Assembly: GCF_019175385.1 (NCBI RefSeq)
Contig: NC_083344.1
Span: 57,040,782 to 57,104,781, forward strand
Length of the DNA stretch: 64,000 nucleotides
DNA from: Lycium barbarum
Lineage: Eukaryota; Streptophyta; Magnoliopsida; Solanales; Solanaceae
Reading direction: 5' to 3'
A model generated the notes under the pieces. It had not been told where the DNA came from, ran no database searches, and was given only the letters and a program-made list of their open reading frames with translations. Every line of letters starts with the position of its first letter. The first letter of the stretch is position 1. Positions 45,479-56,320 of this stretch are shown piece by piece. A program made the translations under genes and the position numbers.

Positions 45479-46297
45479 TCACCCCTAGGAGATGCACTTC
45501 CTAGTCCGGGTTGTAGGAGACGCACTTCCTAACCCAAAGCTCTACTCCTAGGAAATGCACTTCCTAGTCGAGTCTTTCTGTTTAACCCCTAAGAGACGCA
45601 CTTCTTAGTCAGGGTCTTTAAAGTTTTGCTTTAGGAGACGCATTTCCTAATATGAACCGTTACTCCTAGGAGACGCACTTCCTAGTCGAGTGTTTCAGTT
45701 TAACCCCTAAGAGATGCACTTCTTAGTCTGGGTATTCCTGGTTTTGACGTTTAGGAGACGCACCTCCTAATGCAAACCTTTACTCCTAGGAGACGCACTT
45801 CCTAGTCAAGTCTTTCAGTTTAACCCCTAATAGACGCACTTCTTAGTCTGGGTCTTCCTGGTTTTTGACTTTAGGAGACGCACTTCCTAATGGAAAACTT
45901 CTACTCCTAGGAGACGCACTTCCTAGTCGAGTCTTTCAGTCTAACCCCTAAGAGACGCACTTCTTAGTTTGGGTCTTCCTGGTTTTTGACGTTTAGGAGA
46001 CACACTTCTTAATGCAAACCTTTACTCCTAGGAGACGCACTTCCTAGTCGAGTCTTTCAGTTTAACCCCTAAGAGACGCACTTCTTAGTCTGGGTCTTCC
46101 TGGTGTTTGACGTTTAGGAGACGCACTTCCTAATGCAAACCTTTACTCCTAGGAGACGCACTTCCTAGTCGAGTCTTTCTGTCTAACCCCTAAGAGACGC
46201 ACTTCTTAGTCAAGGTCTTTTAGTTTTTACATTTAGGAGACACACTTCCTAGTTTGAATTTTTAGATTCACCTCTGGGAGACGTACTTCTTAGTTAG
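45479..46297 (+). repeat. Hairpin array: 21 units of about 40 bp in 120-bp triplets
   Basis: Each unit holds a near-constant 8-base loop GACGCACT between complementary arms. Three arm types repeat in order: CTAGGA/TCCTAG, CTAAGA/TCTTAG and TTAGGA/TCCTAA. The flanks pair as well: ACTC/GAGT, ACCC/GGGT and GTTT/AAAC. The triplet period is about 120 bp, seen from the CTCCTAGGAG copies at about 45543, 45663, 45783, 45904, 46025 and 46145. The last units at the right edge are decayed. Confidence 0.92.
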
Positions 46298-46420
46298 TAC
46301 ATTTAATTTTACTTTCATAATTGAATTATTTTACAATTTTGCTAACACTCACCAAATATTTCCTGGTGCAAACTGGGACAGAAAATTTTTGTTCGTGTTA
46401 TTTGTTTTGATAATGTGTAG

Positions 46421-46990
46421 GACCCGCCTGAAAAATGGGAAGAAAGTCAGGACCCGCCTGAAAAATGGGAAGCAAGTCAGGACCCGCCTGAAGAATGGGA
46501 AGCAAGTCAGGACCCGCCTGAAGAATGGGAAGCAAGCCAGGACCCGCCTGAAGAATGGGAGCAAGTCAGGACCCGCCTGAAGAATGGGAAGCAAGTCAGG
46601 ACCCGCCTGAAGAATGGGAGCAAGTCAGGACCCGCCTGAAGAACGAGAAGCAAGTCAGGACCCGCCTGAAGAATGGGAAGAAAGCCAGGACCCGCCTGAA
46701 GAATGGGAGCAAGTCAGGACCCGCCTGAAGAATGGGAAGCAAGTCAGGATCCGCCTGAAGAATGGGAGCAAGTCAGGACCCGCTTGAAGAATGGGAAGAA
46801 CGTCAGGACCCGCCTGAAGAATAGGAAGCAAGTCAGGATCTGCCTGAAGAATGGGAAGAAAGTCAGGACCTGCCTGAAAAATGGGAAGCAAGTCAGGACC
46901 CGCCTGAAGAATGGGAACAAGTCAGGACCCGCCTGAAGAATGGAAGCAAGTCAGGACCCGCCTGAAGAATGGGATAGTCAGGACCCACCT
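46421..46990 (+). repeat. Tandem array of 29-30 bp units
   Basis: About 19 copies of a unit beginning AGGACCCGCCTGAAGAATGG and ending GAAGCAAGTC, differing mainly by a one-base length change. Because 30 is a multiple of three, long open frames appear on both strands (10-residue periodic peptides), but they are by-products. Each unit has a small hairpin TCAGG/CCTGA around ACCCG. Confidence 0.93.
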
Positions 46991-47642
46991 GAAGAATAGG
47001 GCCGCCTTTCAATTTCAAGTTCAGGAACCCGCCTGGATAATAGGGACATCTTTCAATTTCAAGTTCAGGAGCCCACCTGAAGAATAGGGTGTACTTTCAG
47101 TTAGAAGTAGCAGGAGCCCGCCTGAATAATAGGGTCAACATTCTACTGCTTTTTAATTTCAAGCTCAGGAGCCCGCCTGAAGAATGGGGTGTACTTTTAG
47201 TTGGTTTCAAGTTCAGTCAGAAGTAACAGGAGCCCCGCTTGGAGAATAGGGATGGCTTTAAATTTTAAGTTCAGAAACAAGCAGGAAGATCCAAGTCGAG
47301 ATTCAAGAGAAACTGCATAGATAGAGTCTTGTATTTGTATTTTCTTTTTAGCTTTTATTTTTTCATTTTTGATGTAATAACAGGAGCCGCGGACCGGAAC
47401 CTCGATAGGACCTTAATAGACTCCCCCCAACTCAGTATGTTCATCACCCATCTTACCTCTTGAACTACACGAGACCTGATTCCCTTACAACCCAGGATAT
47501 GTAGGATGCCCAAGACCAGGGCTCGGTCACATTTTGTTCCATTCCTTTCTCTTCCTTCAAATAATGGTCGGGTCCAAATTTGTCTCGTTGTCTACGTCTT
47601 TGTCTGAGAACGCTTCGCGTCCCCAACCAAAGAGGGACATGC
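46991..47642 (+). other. Decayed repeats, last structured motif and polypurine tract of the Tat-type element
   Basis: From 46991 to about 47240 the core CAGGAGCCCGCCTGAAGAATAGGG recurs at wider spacing in pieces, as an older edge of the 30-bp array. The fourth structured motif is at 47462-47528. AAAGAGGGA at 47629-47637 is the likely PPT before the 3' LTR. Confidence 0.7.
47462..47528 (+). other. Dispersed structured motif, copy 4
   Basis: GAACTACA, CCTGATTC, hairpin CCT/AGG, GATATGTAGGATG, hairpin GCCC/GGGC, CTCGGTC. Confidence 0.6.
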
Positions 47643-50330
47643 TGTAGACACGTAATTTTGACCCTCCCGGGATGTTTTCATTGTCTTATTGATTAACTTT
47701 TCTTTTCAGTCTAATCTTGGACATTTTTAACTTTATTTCTTTTTTTTAGTAGGTTTTTATTATAAAATTTGAAAACTGCAAAAAAAAAAAAAAAAAAAAA
47801 GGAGTCTCATTTTAGAATATAATAAGTTTTGTTTTAATTTGCAACAAAAGAAAGAAAATTTCCCAAAAAATATGTTTTCTTGGTTTCTAAAGTTCTCACA
47901 ACTTTTGAGTTTTATAAAATAGCTTTAAGCTACTGTAATAGTGTTATTTAGTTGGGAGAATTATTTTCTTGTCTTTTTGATTTTGTTTCAATATTTTGGG
48001 TGATATTTTTTTTCATTAAATTAGTTAGTATATTTTATTTTAGTTTAAGTTTTCTTTTAGATAATTCAAGAAATATCTCATTACTTTTGTCTTTTTTCCT
48101 AACCAACTCACACATGATACCACTCTCATTTTGACACCTCACCTAGAATAATTCTTGCTGACCACTCCACTCTTCCACAAAATATACCACCTCACCACAA
48201 AATGACAAAAGTTATAACAAATTTTATCACAAAAATGGGGGAGGAACACGTGAGAGGGGGTGTTATGGTTAGGGGTGGGGCTCACACAATTAACAAAAAA
48301 AAATGAAAAATGAAAGAAATGAGGGGTAGGACACGTGACAAAAAGCTTAATGAGTAGAATATTTTATAGGGAATGGCCCCCACTATTTTAATGTTTGTTG
48401 GAGGGCAATAGAGATAGGATATAAAGTAATAGATATATCATAGATAGAGAAAGAGAAACGGAGAAAAAAAAAGAATCAGCAGCCAAGGAACCACCTCTAC
48501 TCCTCACCTTGCTCACCATTTTTCATCGCTTAAACCCCACAAAATAACCATGACAGCACCATAAAAACCTCCATTAAATTTGCACACCCTTCAACTATGG
48601 AGACTTCACCTTCAAGCTTCTATAATCACCATAAACCCCATTAAAATGCATCCAAGAACACCATTATTAAACTACACAAGATCACCATCATTGTCGACAC
48701 ACCTCAAAACCATCTTCTTTTCTGTTGCTTGGTCAAGTTAGAGGCTCCGTTTGGATTTCTATTCGTGTTCCGGCAAAAGTTTCATTATTCTAGCTAATGT
48801 GGTATTGACGGAAAAGTTGGACACATCTGATCCATTAATATAAGGTCCATTACTTTTTAATGTACTCGGTTCTTGTTTTTTTTAATGATTTATCTAAATT
48901 TTGTTGCGTTACCGTGTTTAATTTGCGATGTGTGATTTTATTATTTACCCATTGTTTTTAAATAGTCCGTTTCTCAGCTTATGTTATTTAATTTCGTCTT
49001 TGTCAATTTGGTGGATAATCTGGATTGAGTTGTTTCTATCTTTAGCCATATGTTTCATTTGACCATTTTAATCAATTTATGTGCTTTCCTTCATATTACG
49101 TTAATCATTTTTTTTAGCTCGTTGAAGTACGTTTGGTTAAACATGTTATATGGTTTAGGTAAATGTACTATAGATTACCTCTTTGTTTTATCTAAATTTA
49201 GAAGCATTAATCGAGCTACTGATTCTACGGATTTACTTTTTGTATTGATAGATTCAGTTTAAAATAATGATAAAAATGGGTTTATGTATTATCCATAAAA
49301 CCTTTTGTTTAAAATCACCGTAACACTAAATATGGTTGGCGTGGATTGCTGTTTATCGTAGTATCCCAAATGGGAGTTTTGCTCTTACTTTAAATTTTGT
49401 TCAAATTAATCATATTGATCGTGATTTGGATAGAGTCTTTTATTTACGGGTTTTAGGCTAGAATAGATGAAGTAGGAGAAAACAAATCAGGCCTAGATAA
49501 ACATTAAGGCCCGATTAATTATTTAAATGTGAGATGAGCGACATGGGGTGCGAATTATTTCAAACTCCGTTGTCAACTATAGACAAGAGCGTAAAAACCA
49601 ATTGTAAGAGAGCGAGATGGGTTGCGAATTTATTCAAAACCCGTTGTCAAAGAGTGGAAAAGGACTAAAAAAAATATATAACCAGATAATAATTTTAAGT
49701 CTCAGATTTTAGAGACAAATAATTGCCTTTAACGCTAGACGAGCTTTAGGCACGCTTTAAGACGTTTGTTTCGATTAAGAATGCGGTTACCCATCTTATT
49801 TCGAGACGTTTTTTTTATATAACTCAAGGATGCGGTTACGCACCTTGGCCGAACTCGTTTTAATAATTAATTTTGTTTCGAATAAGAATGCAGTTATGCA
49901 TCTTACTTTGAGACTCTTAAAAGATTCGGAATGCAGTTACGCATCCGGTTTAAGACCAATAAATGTTCAACAATAAAAGTACGAGCAAATCAAGGCTCAA
50001 ATACATAATATATTCAAAGATTAATTTAAGCTAGGTATAAGTCGATAAAGCGACTGTGCTAGAACCACGTGACTCGGGGAATGCCTAACACCTTCTCCCT
50101 GGTCAACAGAATTCCTTACCCGGTCTTCTGTTTTCGCGGACCATAATAAAAGAGTCATTTCCTTTTGATTAGGGATTCATAAGGTGACTTGGAACACAAA
50201 AACTCAATTTCAAGTGGCGACTCTGTAAATAAAATAATCCCTTTTCAAAACCGTCACTTCAAATGGAAAAACCCTTTAATAATAAAACCTGCGCGTTTAT
50301 AGCGCAGGGGCGCAAAAAAGGGGTGTGATA
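47643..50330 (+). repeat. 3' LTR of the Tat-type element
   Basis: 2,688 bp, from TGTAGACACG to GGGTGTGATA (CA mutated to TA). It matches the 5' LTR throughout, with a longer A-tract near 47780 and a 14-base insertion near 48925 (GCGATGTGTGATTT). TATA at 48420-48426; GTTA hairpins at about 49777-49945. Confidence 0.93.
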
Positions 50331-50335
50331 GATTT
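50331..50335 (+). repeat. Right target-site duplication GATTT
   Basis: Matches 37175-37179. Confidence 0.92.
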
Positions 50336-50549
50336 GATTCTCCGAGCTAGTAAGCTCCCGATGCTCGATGTGCTGCGATTGTACTAAGCTCCTCGTATGA
50401 CGAGTAAGCCTATAGGGTAGATGTAACGATAATAACAATGATAGTAATGATGATGAGAGTAAAATGATGCTAAAGATGCTTATGAGCTATTATATGTATG
50501 TGTGCCTATGAAGGGCTATAATAAGACCCCGAGCTTATGACGTCGGGTA
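50336..50549 (+). repeat. Tekay LTR, continuation after the Tat-type insertion
   Basis: GATTCTCCGAGCTAGTAAGC and on, equal to about 4020-4232 of the full LTR. It stops at GACGTCGGGTA, where LTR sequence of a different family begins; both sides share GGTA. Confidence 0.88.
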
Positions 50550-51074
50550 GGTAAGTTTCATGACTTTATCATGTTGTTTAAAGTATTGGAAAGCTAAGAC
50601 ACTTGAATTGTAGTAAGACATAGAAAATGGACCATTACTAAGTGAATAGTGCCATAATTGGGTGATAGCTAGGCTGGACCATGAATGTTGGTGTGCTATG
50701 ATTATGAATATGTTATAAATGACGTATAGACCATGGAGTAGGTGTGAAATATGTGAAATTACGATGATGAGCTAAAACCACTAAAGGTGGAGAAATTGGA
50801 GAAAATGGTGGATTTTGCTTAAGGTATATATATGACGATTGTTGATACGATATTGTAAGTGTTGTTGTAAATGTTTGGGAGTTGAAACGAGACATGAGAA
50901 AAGTAGTAGAAACAAAGGAAACGCTGCCCAATTGTCCCTAGAAATAACGACACGTTTTTATAGTCGATTAACTAATACTAATTCGAATTCTCTCGTGAAA
51001 GTAGCGACGTGATATCGAAGGAGATCAAGTGGACGATAGCCTAGCTAAACGACAAAGGTATGTGAGGCTAGTCC
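50550..51074 (+). repeat. LTR of the second Tekay-related family, part 1 (left end missing)
   Basis: It begins at the splice-donor-like GGTAAGTTTCATG and aligns with the solo LTR from about 51847. It is split after GGCTAGTCC by the solo LTR at 51075 and continues at 53835. Confidence 0.85.
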
Positions 51075-53834
51075 TGTTACACCTTGAAAATTCTCCATAC
51101 ATGTACAGTGAATAGGTGAGCGAAGGACATAACATATGCGATGTTTTGACGAGCAATAAACGATGTAAGTGGCCCCAATTAAGATTCTCAAAGGCATCCG
51201 AGATAAGGAACGAAAGTTATTAAGGGAAAGTGAACCGTATGTTGTTTATCAGATGAAAATAATGGGTAACGATTCTGTGATGGCATAATGATGGTTAGAG
51301 ACATGTTATAACGTCCCTAAGATTGGTATTGAAGTGTTAAACAAGTGCAAACATGGTTCCATAAGGATCAGAGATCAAACGAGTCGACGAGAGCAAGTCT
51401 CGAAAAACTGGGCAAACATACGGCCAGACATACTGGCTGTATAAAATCCACGGACCGTATGTCCAACCGTGGATCTGGCCCAGCACAATATAGCTCACTG
51501 GACCAAACATACGGTCCAACATACGGTCAGTAAAAATTATACGGATCGTATGTTGGTCCGTATAAAGTAGGTCGGCCAGATTTCAATTTTAAATATAAGG
51601 GACCCTTTCCATTTTATTTTCATTTCACTTCCACTCTTCACTTCAAGAACCCTCTAGAGAATACTCTAACATTCATCCATAAGAAAATTCAAGGGGAATT
51701 TAAGATCAACAACATAAAATCAATGGAGCAAAGCATATGAAACTCAAGTAGGATTCATCTTCTTCAAGAAAACCCTAAGGAGGCGAAGTGAAACTTTGGT
51801 GCAAGAGGAAGAATTCCATTCAAAGCTTGTTCCACCGTTATCTAAGGTATGTTTCATGATTTTACTATGTTGCTTAACGTATTGGAAAGCTAGGATGCTT
51901 GGATTGTAGAAAAACATGGAAAATGAGTTTTTAAAAGGATGAGTAGTGTCACAATTGAATGGTAGTTGGATGGAAATCATGAATGTTGATATGTTGTGGT
52001 CATGAATACATTATAAATAACGTTTAGACCATAGGATAAGTGTGATGTATGAGGAGATGCGAGGATAGGCTAAAACCACTAAATGTGGAGAAATTGGAGG
52101 AAATTGGTGGCTTTTGCTAAATTTATATAAACGACGATTGTTGGTTTCTATATTGTGATTATTGTTGTGAATGTTTGGGAGCTGAAATAGAATATAGGAA
52201 ACGTAATAGAAACAAAGGAAATGCTGCTCAATTTTCCCTAGAAATAGAAGCCCGTTTTTATAATTGCTTAACTAACGACGGCATGAACTCTCTTGAAGGT
52301 ATACACGAGTGCATAATAAGGGAAGCGAGCAAGCGATAAGAATGGTAAACGTACAAGGTATGTGAGGCTATACCTTTTCTTCCATGGCATGAATCCTAGG
52401 ACATGATTCTTCTTTCATCCTCATGATTCTCCTACATTCCTAAAGGCTAAGAGTCTAAGATCATGAATAATAATACGAGATAAGAGCAATGTTATGAGTT
52501 TAGTAGTGATATGATGTCATTCCTTGCTTATGCTCACCTCATACATTAATCCATTCGAGGTGAGACAGAATGGTTATAAATGTTCATAATGGAATCGAGG
52601 ATTCACGACCTTCTGTCACCTCGATAAAGTATAGTTGTTCTAGAGTCTTCATGTATATACTACGATGAGCATATTACGATGAGCATATATGATGAGCATG
52701 TTATGATGAGAACGATTTTATGTTTAAAGGTTCCAATGTTACGATTTCAAAGACGACATGAGAATGTTGAGCCATCTATTGACTTCTCGATTGTATTCAT
52801 GAATGATGACTACATTTTCTCTAAGATTCCAAAAACATATGGATTGACTTCTTATAAGATTATGACACCCTATCTTATGATTCCTCTTGATGTTATTATT
52901 CGTATCTGTATTCTTCATTGATAGTCCCACCTTATCATAATTGTTCCTTCAAGGTGAGACATGACAATCATGATTAAACCATAATATAGTCGGAGGCTAC
53001 TGACCTTACGTCACTCCGATAGAGCCATAGCTTTTTCTTGGGCTCTCATGCATGCTATGTATATTATATAAGTATATGATATGTATATGTATTCAGGGGA
53101 TATGGGGAAAGGTGAGGCGCTATAGACGTATAGCCACCTGGTCAGCTGGCATATTATGATATCATCCCGGACGCGGGATGCCCGGACGCGAGATATATGG
53201 GTGATGGATCGGGCCGTACGCTCCACGGCATTATATTGATAGATGATGACATATGGATCGGGCTGCACGTTCCGCAGCAATATATGATACGATGTTTTAT
53301 GAGTATCCATGCATGAATCCGTCTTAAGAGGCAAGCAGTTACTGGTTATCTTCTTGCACCTATTTTATCTTCTTATTCTCTCCTTTATTTCTTGGTATAT
53401 GCCTTACATACTCAATACAATGTTCGTACTGACATCCTTTTCTCTTTGGATGCTGTGCTCATTCCCACAGGTAGACAAGGAGACGCTGCAGATCCGTAGG
53501 AGCCATCTACAGATTTACAGGAGCACTCCACTATTCCGAAGGTGCTATTCGGTTGATCCTTTTGTGTATATTGGAATATGTCATCCAATAGAGGATCGTA
53601 GATACTCGATGTGGGTTATGTGGTTCCATGACGTGGATAGTACGTATGTGTATGAGTATATGGAAATATGTTCTTGTGTGAGAGCATTATATTTTGTAAT
53701 GAAAACCAGATCTTTTTTTAAAGTTAGCAGGGAATCGATGAATGATTGTTAAATGGGTTAAGGAAATGATAGCACGAGCGGTGATCGGTAGTTATCCCCG
53801 GGTACCCATCGCGGCCCCCAGCTGGGTCGTGACA
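51075..53834 (+). repeat. Solo LTR, second Tekay-related family, with target duplication AGTCC
   Basis: 2,760 bp, from TGTTACACC to GGTCGTGACA, flanked by AGTCC at 51070-51074 and 53835-53839. It has no internal region, so it is the product of LTR-LTR recombination. It carries a U3 hairpin module (51417-51564), a TATA-like TAAATATAAGG (51590-51600), a donor-like site near 51846 and the double hairpin (about 53413-53453). It inserted into an LTR of its own family. Confidence 0.92.
51417..51564 (+). promoter_or_regulatory. U3 hairpin module of the solo LTR
   Basis: Stems ATACGGCCA/TGGCTGTAT (one G-T pair), ATCCACGG/CCGTGGAT and TTATACGGA/TCCGTATAA. The middle stem has the same place as TTATACGG/CCGTATAA in the Tekay LTR but different bases on both arms. 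Confidence 0.6.
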
Positions 53835-54885
53835 AGTCCTTTCCTTCTAATGGCATGAATCCTATAGCATAAATTCCTTTCCTCTTCATGAGTTCATGTA
53901 TTCCGAAGAAAGCTAAAAAGCCTATATCTATAAATGTCTATATAAGATAAGAGATATAATACTATGATGCCATAATGAAAGAGATGTTATTTATTGCTTA
54001 CACTCACCTTATGTGCTACTTCCTTCAAGGTGAGGCAGAATGTCGATAATTTCTCCATAATACAATCGGGCGATCACGACCTTACGTCACCCCGATAAAG
54101 TATAGTTGATCTTGAGCCTTATGCATGCATGATTATATTACTATTACACCGCGCCTATTTGGCATGGGCAGACACCACTAGTGGACGGCATGAGATGATA
54201 CCCCGGACGCGGGAGGCCTGGACGCAGGCTATTGTTATTGATTATCACACCATTCCGATATGGACGGGCAGCTTACATATTATGCATATATGATATGATG
54301 ATGAGTATGAGTAAGACAGCATGCATTACTTCTCTTATGAATTTCATTCAGATCCAGATGTTTCATATTGATGTTCTCATTATATTATTGTTGTTTTCCT
54401 TCATTGTTTATGCCTCTCATACTCAGTAAAATATTCGTACTGACGTCCGTTTTCTTTGGACGCTGTGTTCATGCCCACAGGTAGACAGGGAGGTGAGCTT
54501 GATCCAGATCCATAGTAGTTGTCAGCTGATTGAGAGCACTCCATTGTTCGGAGGTGCTTGTGATTCTCCTTTTGGTATATATGCATATTTTGGGCACGAC
54601 GGAGTCTTGTTCCGTCTATATATATACAGTCTTTCAGTAGAGGCTCGTAGATACGCAGTGTGGGTTAGATGGTCTCACAAGATGTTATTATATGTATATA
54701 TTATTTTGATGGCCGAGAGGCAAATGTATATAAAGCATTTATATTTCTATCTAAAATATGTTTTTCCTATAATTCGTGTATGAAGTTGATAAAAGGGCCT
54801 TAAGTGAGTAAGATGAGTGGTAGAGCGAGTGGTGCTCGGTGGTTAGCCCCGGCTACCCGTCGCGGCCCCTAGCTAGGTCATGACA
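53835..54885 (+). repeat. LTR of the second Tekay-related family, part 2
   Basis: It starts with the duplicated AGTCC and ends GGTCATGACA. The double hairpin lies at about 54423-54460. It is the 5' LTR of the element whose gag starts at 55088. Confidence 0.87.
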
Positions 54886-55087
54886 AAAGTGGTATCAAAG
54901 CAGTTCGTCCTAGGAAGTGTCTACAAGTCGTGTCTAGTAGAGTCTTGTTTATGGTGTGTTGTGCGCCACGCTAATAAATAAGAGGCTACAGGGCATTTAG
55001 GAAAATGACCATCTTTCTTCTATGAGATCGTGCGATAAAGCCATGTATAAGATTCCATTCTTTCTAAAAGTATGTTATGATTTCAGA
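54886..55087 (+). other. Primer-binding site and leader
   Basis: TGGTATCAAAGC at 54890-54901 is one base off the Met-tRNA primer site. The leader resembles those of T1 and T3 (TGTCTAGTAGAGTCTTG). Confidence 0.82.
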
Positions 55088-56320
55088 ATGCTGCCAAAGG
55101 GAAAAGCTACGACTGCCCAGAAGGGCAAAGCTATGACAAAAATACGGGCGGAAAGAGAGCCTCTAATGAATGTAGAAGAGGGAGAATCACAAAATGAGGC
55201 CCCGCCCAATGTAGAAGAGCAAGGAGGAGTCTCGGCTCCGATTCCTCCAGCGGGTGCTTCAGGTCAACAAGTGACTGAGGCCATACATTTATTGACCCAA
55301 TTGGTTGCCGCCCAGGCACAACAACAGAATGCGGGCCCGAGTGATCGTTCAGCTAGCACAAGAGCTTGTGATTTTATGACCTTAAATCCTCCGGAGTTCT
55401 TTGGGTCGAAACCGAATGAAGATCCACAAAACTTCATTGATGAAATGCTGAGGACCTTAAAGATTATTCATGCCTCCGAGACCGAATCCGTGGAGTTGGA
55501 TTCTTATAGACTCCGCGATGTGGCGGTATTATGGTACAACAACTGGGTAGCATCAAGGGGAGAGAACGCGCCTCCTCCGGTTTGGCAAGAATTTGTGGAT
55601 GCTTTTATTCGTCATTATTTGCCACCCTAGGTCCGCCGAGCTAGAGCGGACAGGTTCTTGAATCTAAAGCAAGGAAGCAAGAGTGCTCGGGAATATAGCT
55701 TGCAATTTAATTCTTTGGCCAGGTATGCCCCGACTATGGTGGCCGACATAGGGGATCGAGTGCACAGGTTTGTGAGTGGTCTGGGACCACATTTATTCAA
55801 AGATTACTTGACAGCCTCATTGCAGGATGGGATGGACATTTCCCGTATACAAGCCCATGGTCAGAATTTATAGGGACGACAGCCACCGCAAAGAAGTGAT
55901 CGTGATACTGACAGGAGATAAGGCAAGAGGGATAGATCTATGGGAGCCAGCAGTGAGTATAGAGGGGGCCGAGACAGACGTATTCTAGGCATTCAGGCCA
56001 GTCAGCCACTAGTGCGCCTTCCTGATTTCCAGATAGAAGGTTTGACCATTCTTTCCGGTCAGGACAAGGCCAGAGTTCGAGGGCCTCGGATTTTCAATCC
56101 AGAGGGGATTTTAGTCAGAGGGGACCCCCAGTACCGCGGTGCAGCCAGTGCGGTAGACTACATTCCGGACAGTGTCGTTGAGGTTCGGACGCCTGCTATG
56201 CCTGTAGTCAAGTTGTCCATATGATGAGAGATTGTCCCTCGATAAGAGATAGATCCGGGACTCAGCCCACAGGTTCAGCAGCGGGTTCTTCTTCGGTACG
56301 CCCGAGAGCACAGATTCCTC
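55088..56320 (+). pseudogene. gag: gag of the second Tekay-related element (stops and frameshift)
   Basis: It opens MLPKGKATTAQKGKAM and reads through FMTLNPPEFFGSKPNEDPQN, AVLWYNNWVASRGENAPPP and SAREYSLQFNSLARYAP, with stops at 55628, 55871 and 55918. A later shift moves to the frame of the zinc knuckle [14 protein letters not shown] (CX2CX4HX4C, about 56194-56235), with one TGA at about 56174. It differs clearly from the T1-T3 gag but is collinear. It is followed directly by RNase H sequence. Confidence 0.86.

Larger units (their letters stand above)
37180..50330 (+). mobile_element. Complete non-autonomous Tat/Ogre-type LTR element (gag only), 13.15 kb
   Basis: It has paired LTRs (37180-39850 and 47643-50330), an Arg-tRNA primer site, gag with two stops, no PR/RT/RNase H/INT anywhere, three tandem-repeat arrays between gag and the 3' LTR, a short PPT and a 5-bp target duplication. 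The Tat/Ogre assignment rests on the gag (YDGHGDP region), the Arg-tRNA primer and the LTR start TGTAGACACG. Ogre/Tat elements are known for repeat-rich 3' UTRs. It must have relied on pol from a related element. The LTRs differ by only a small number of changes and one 14-base indel by eye, so insertion is fairly recent. Confidence 0.92.

Noticed and set aside
46421..46990. CRISPR-like regular repeats
   Set aside because: The units are directly joined with no variable spacers, lie between gag and 3' LTR of a plant element, and no cas genes are present.
53309..53752. 147-residue plus-strand frame as a host gene
   Set aside because: It lies wholly inside the solo LTR over the double-hairpin block and has no recognised domain.
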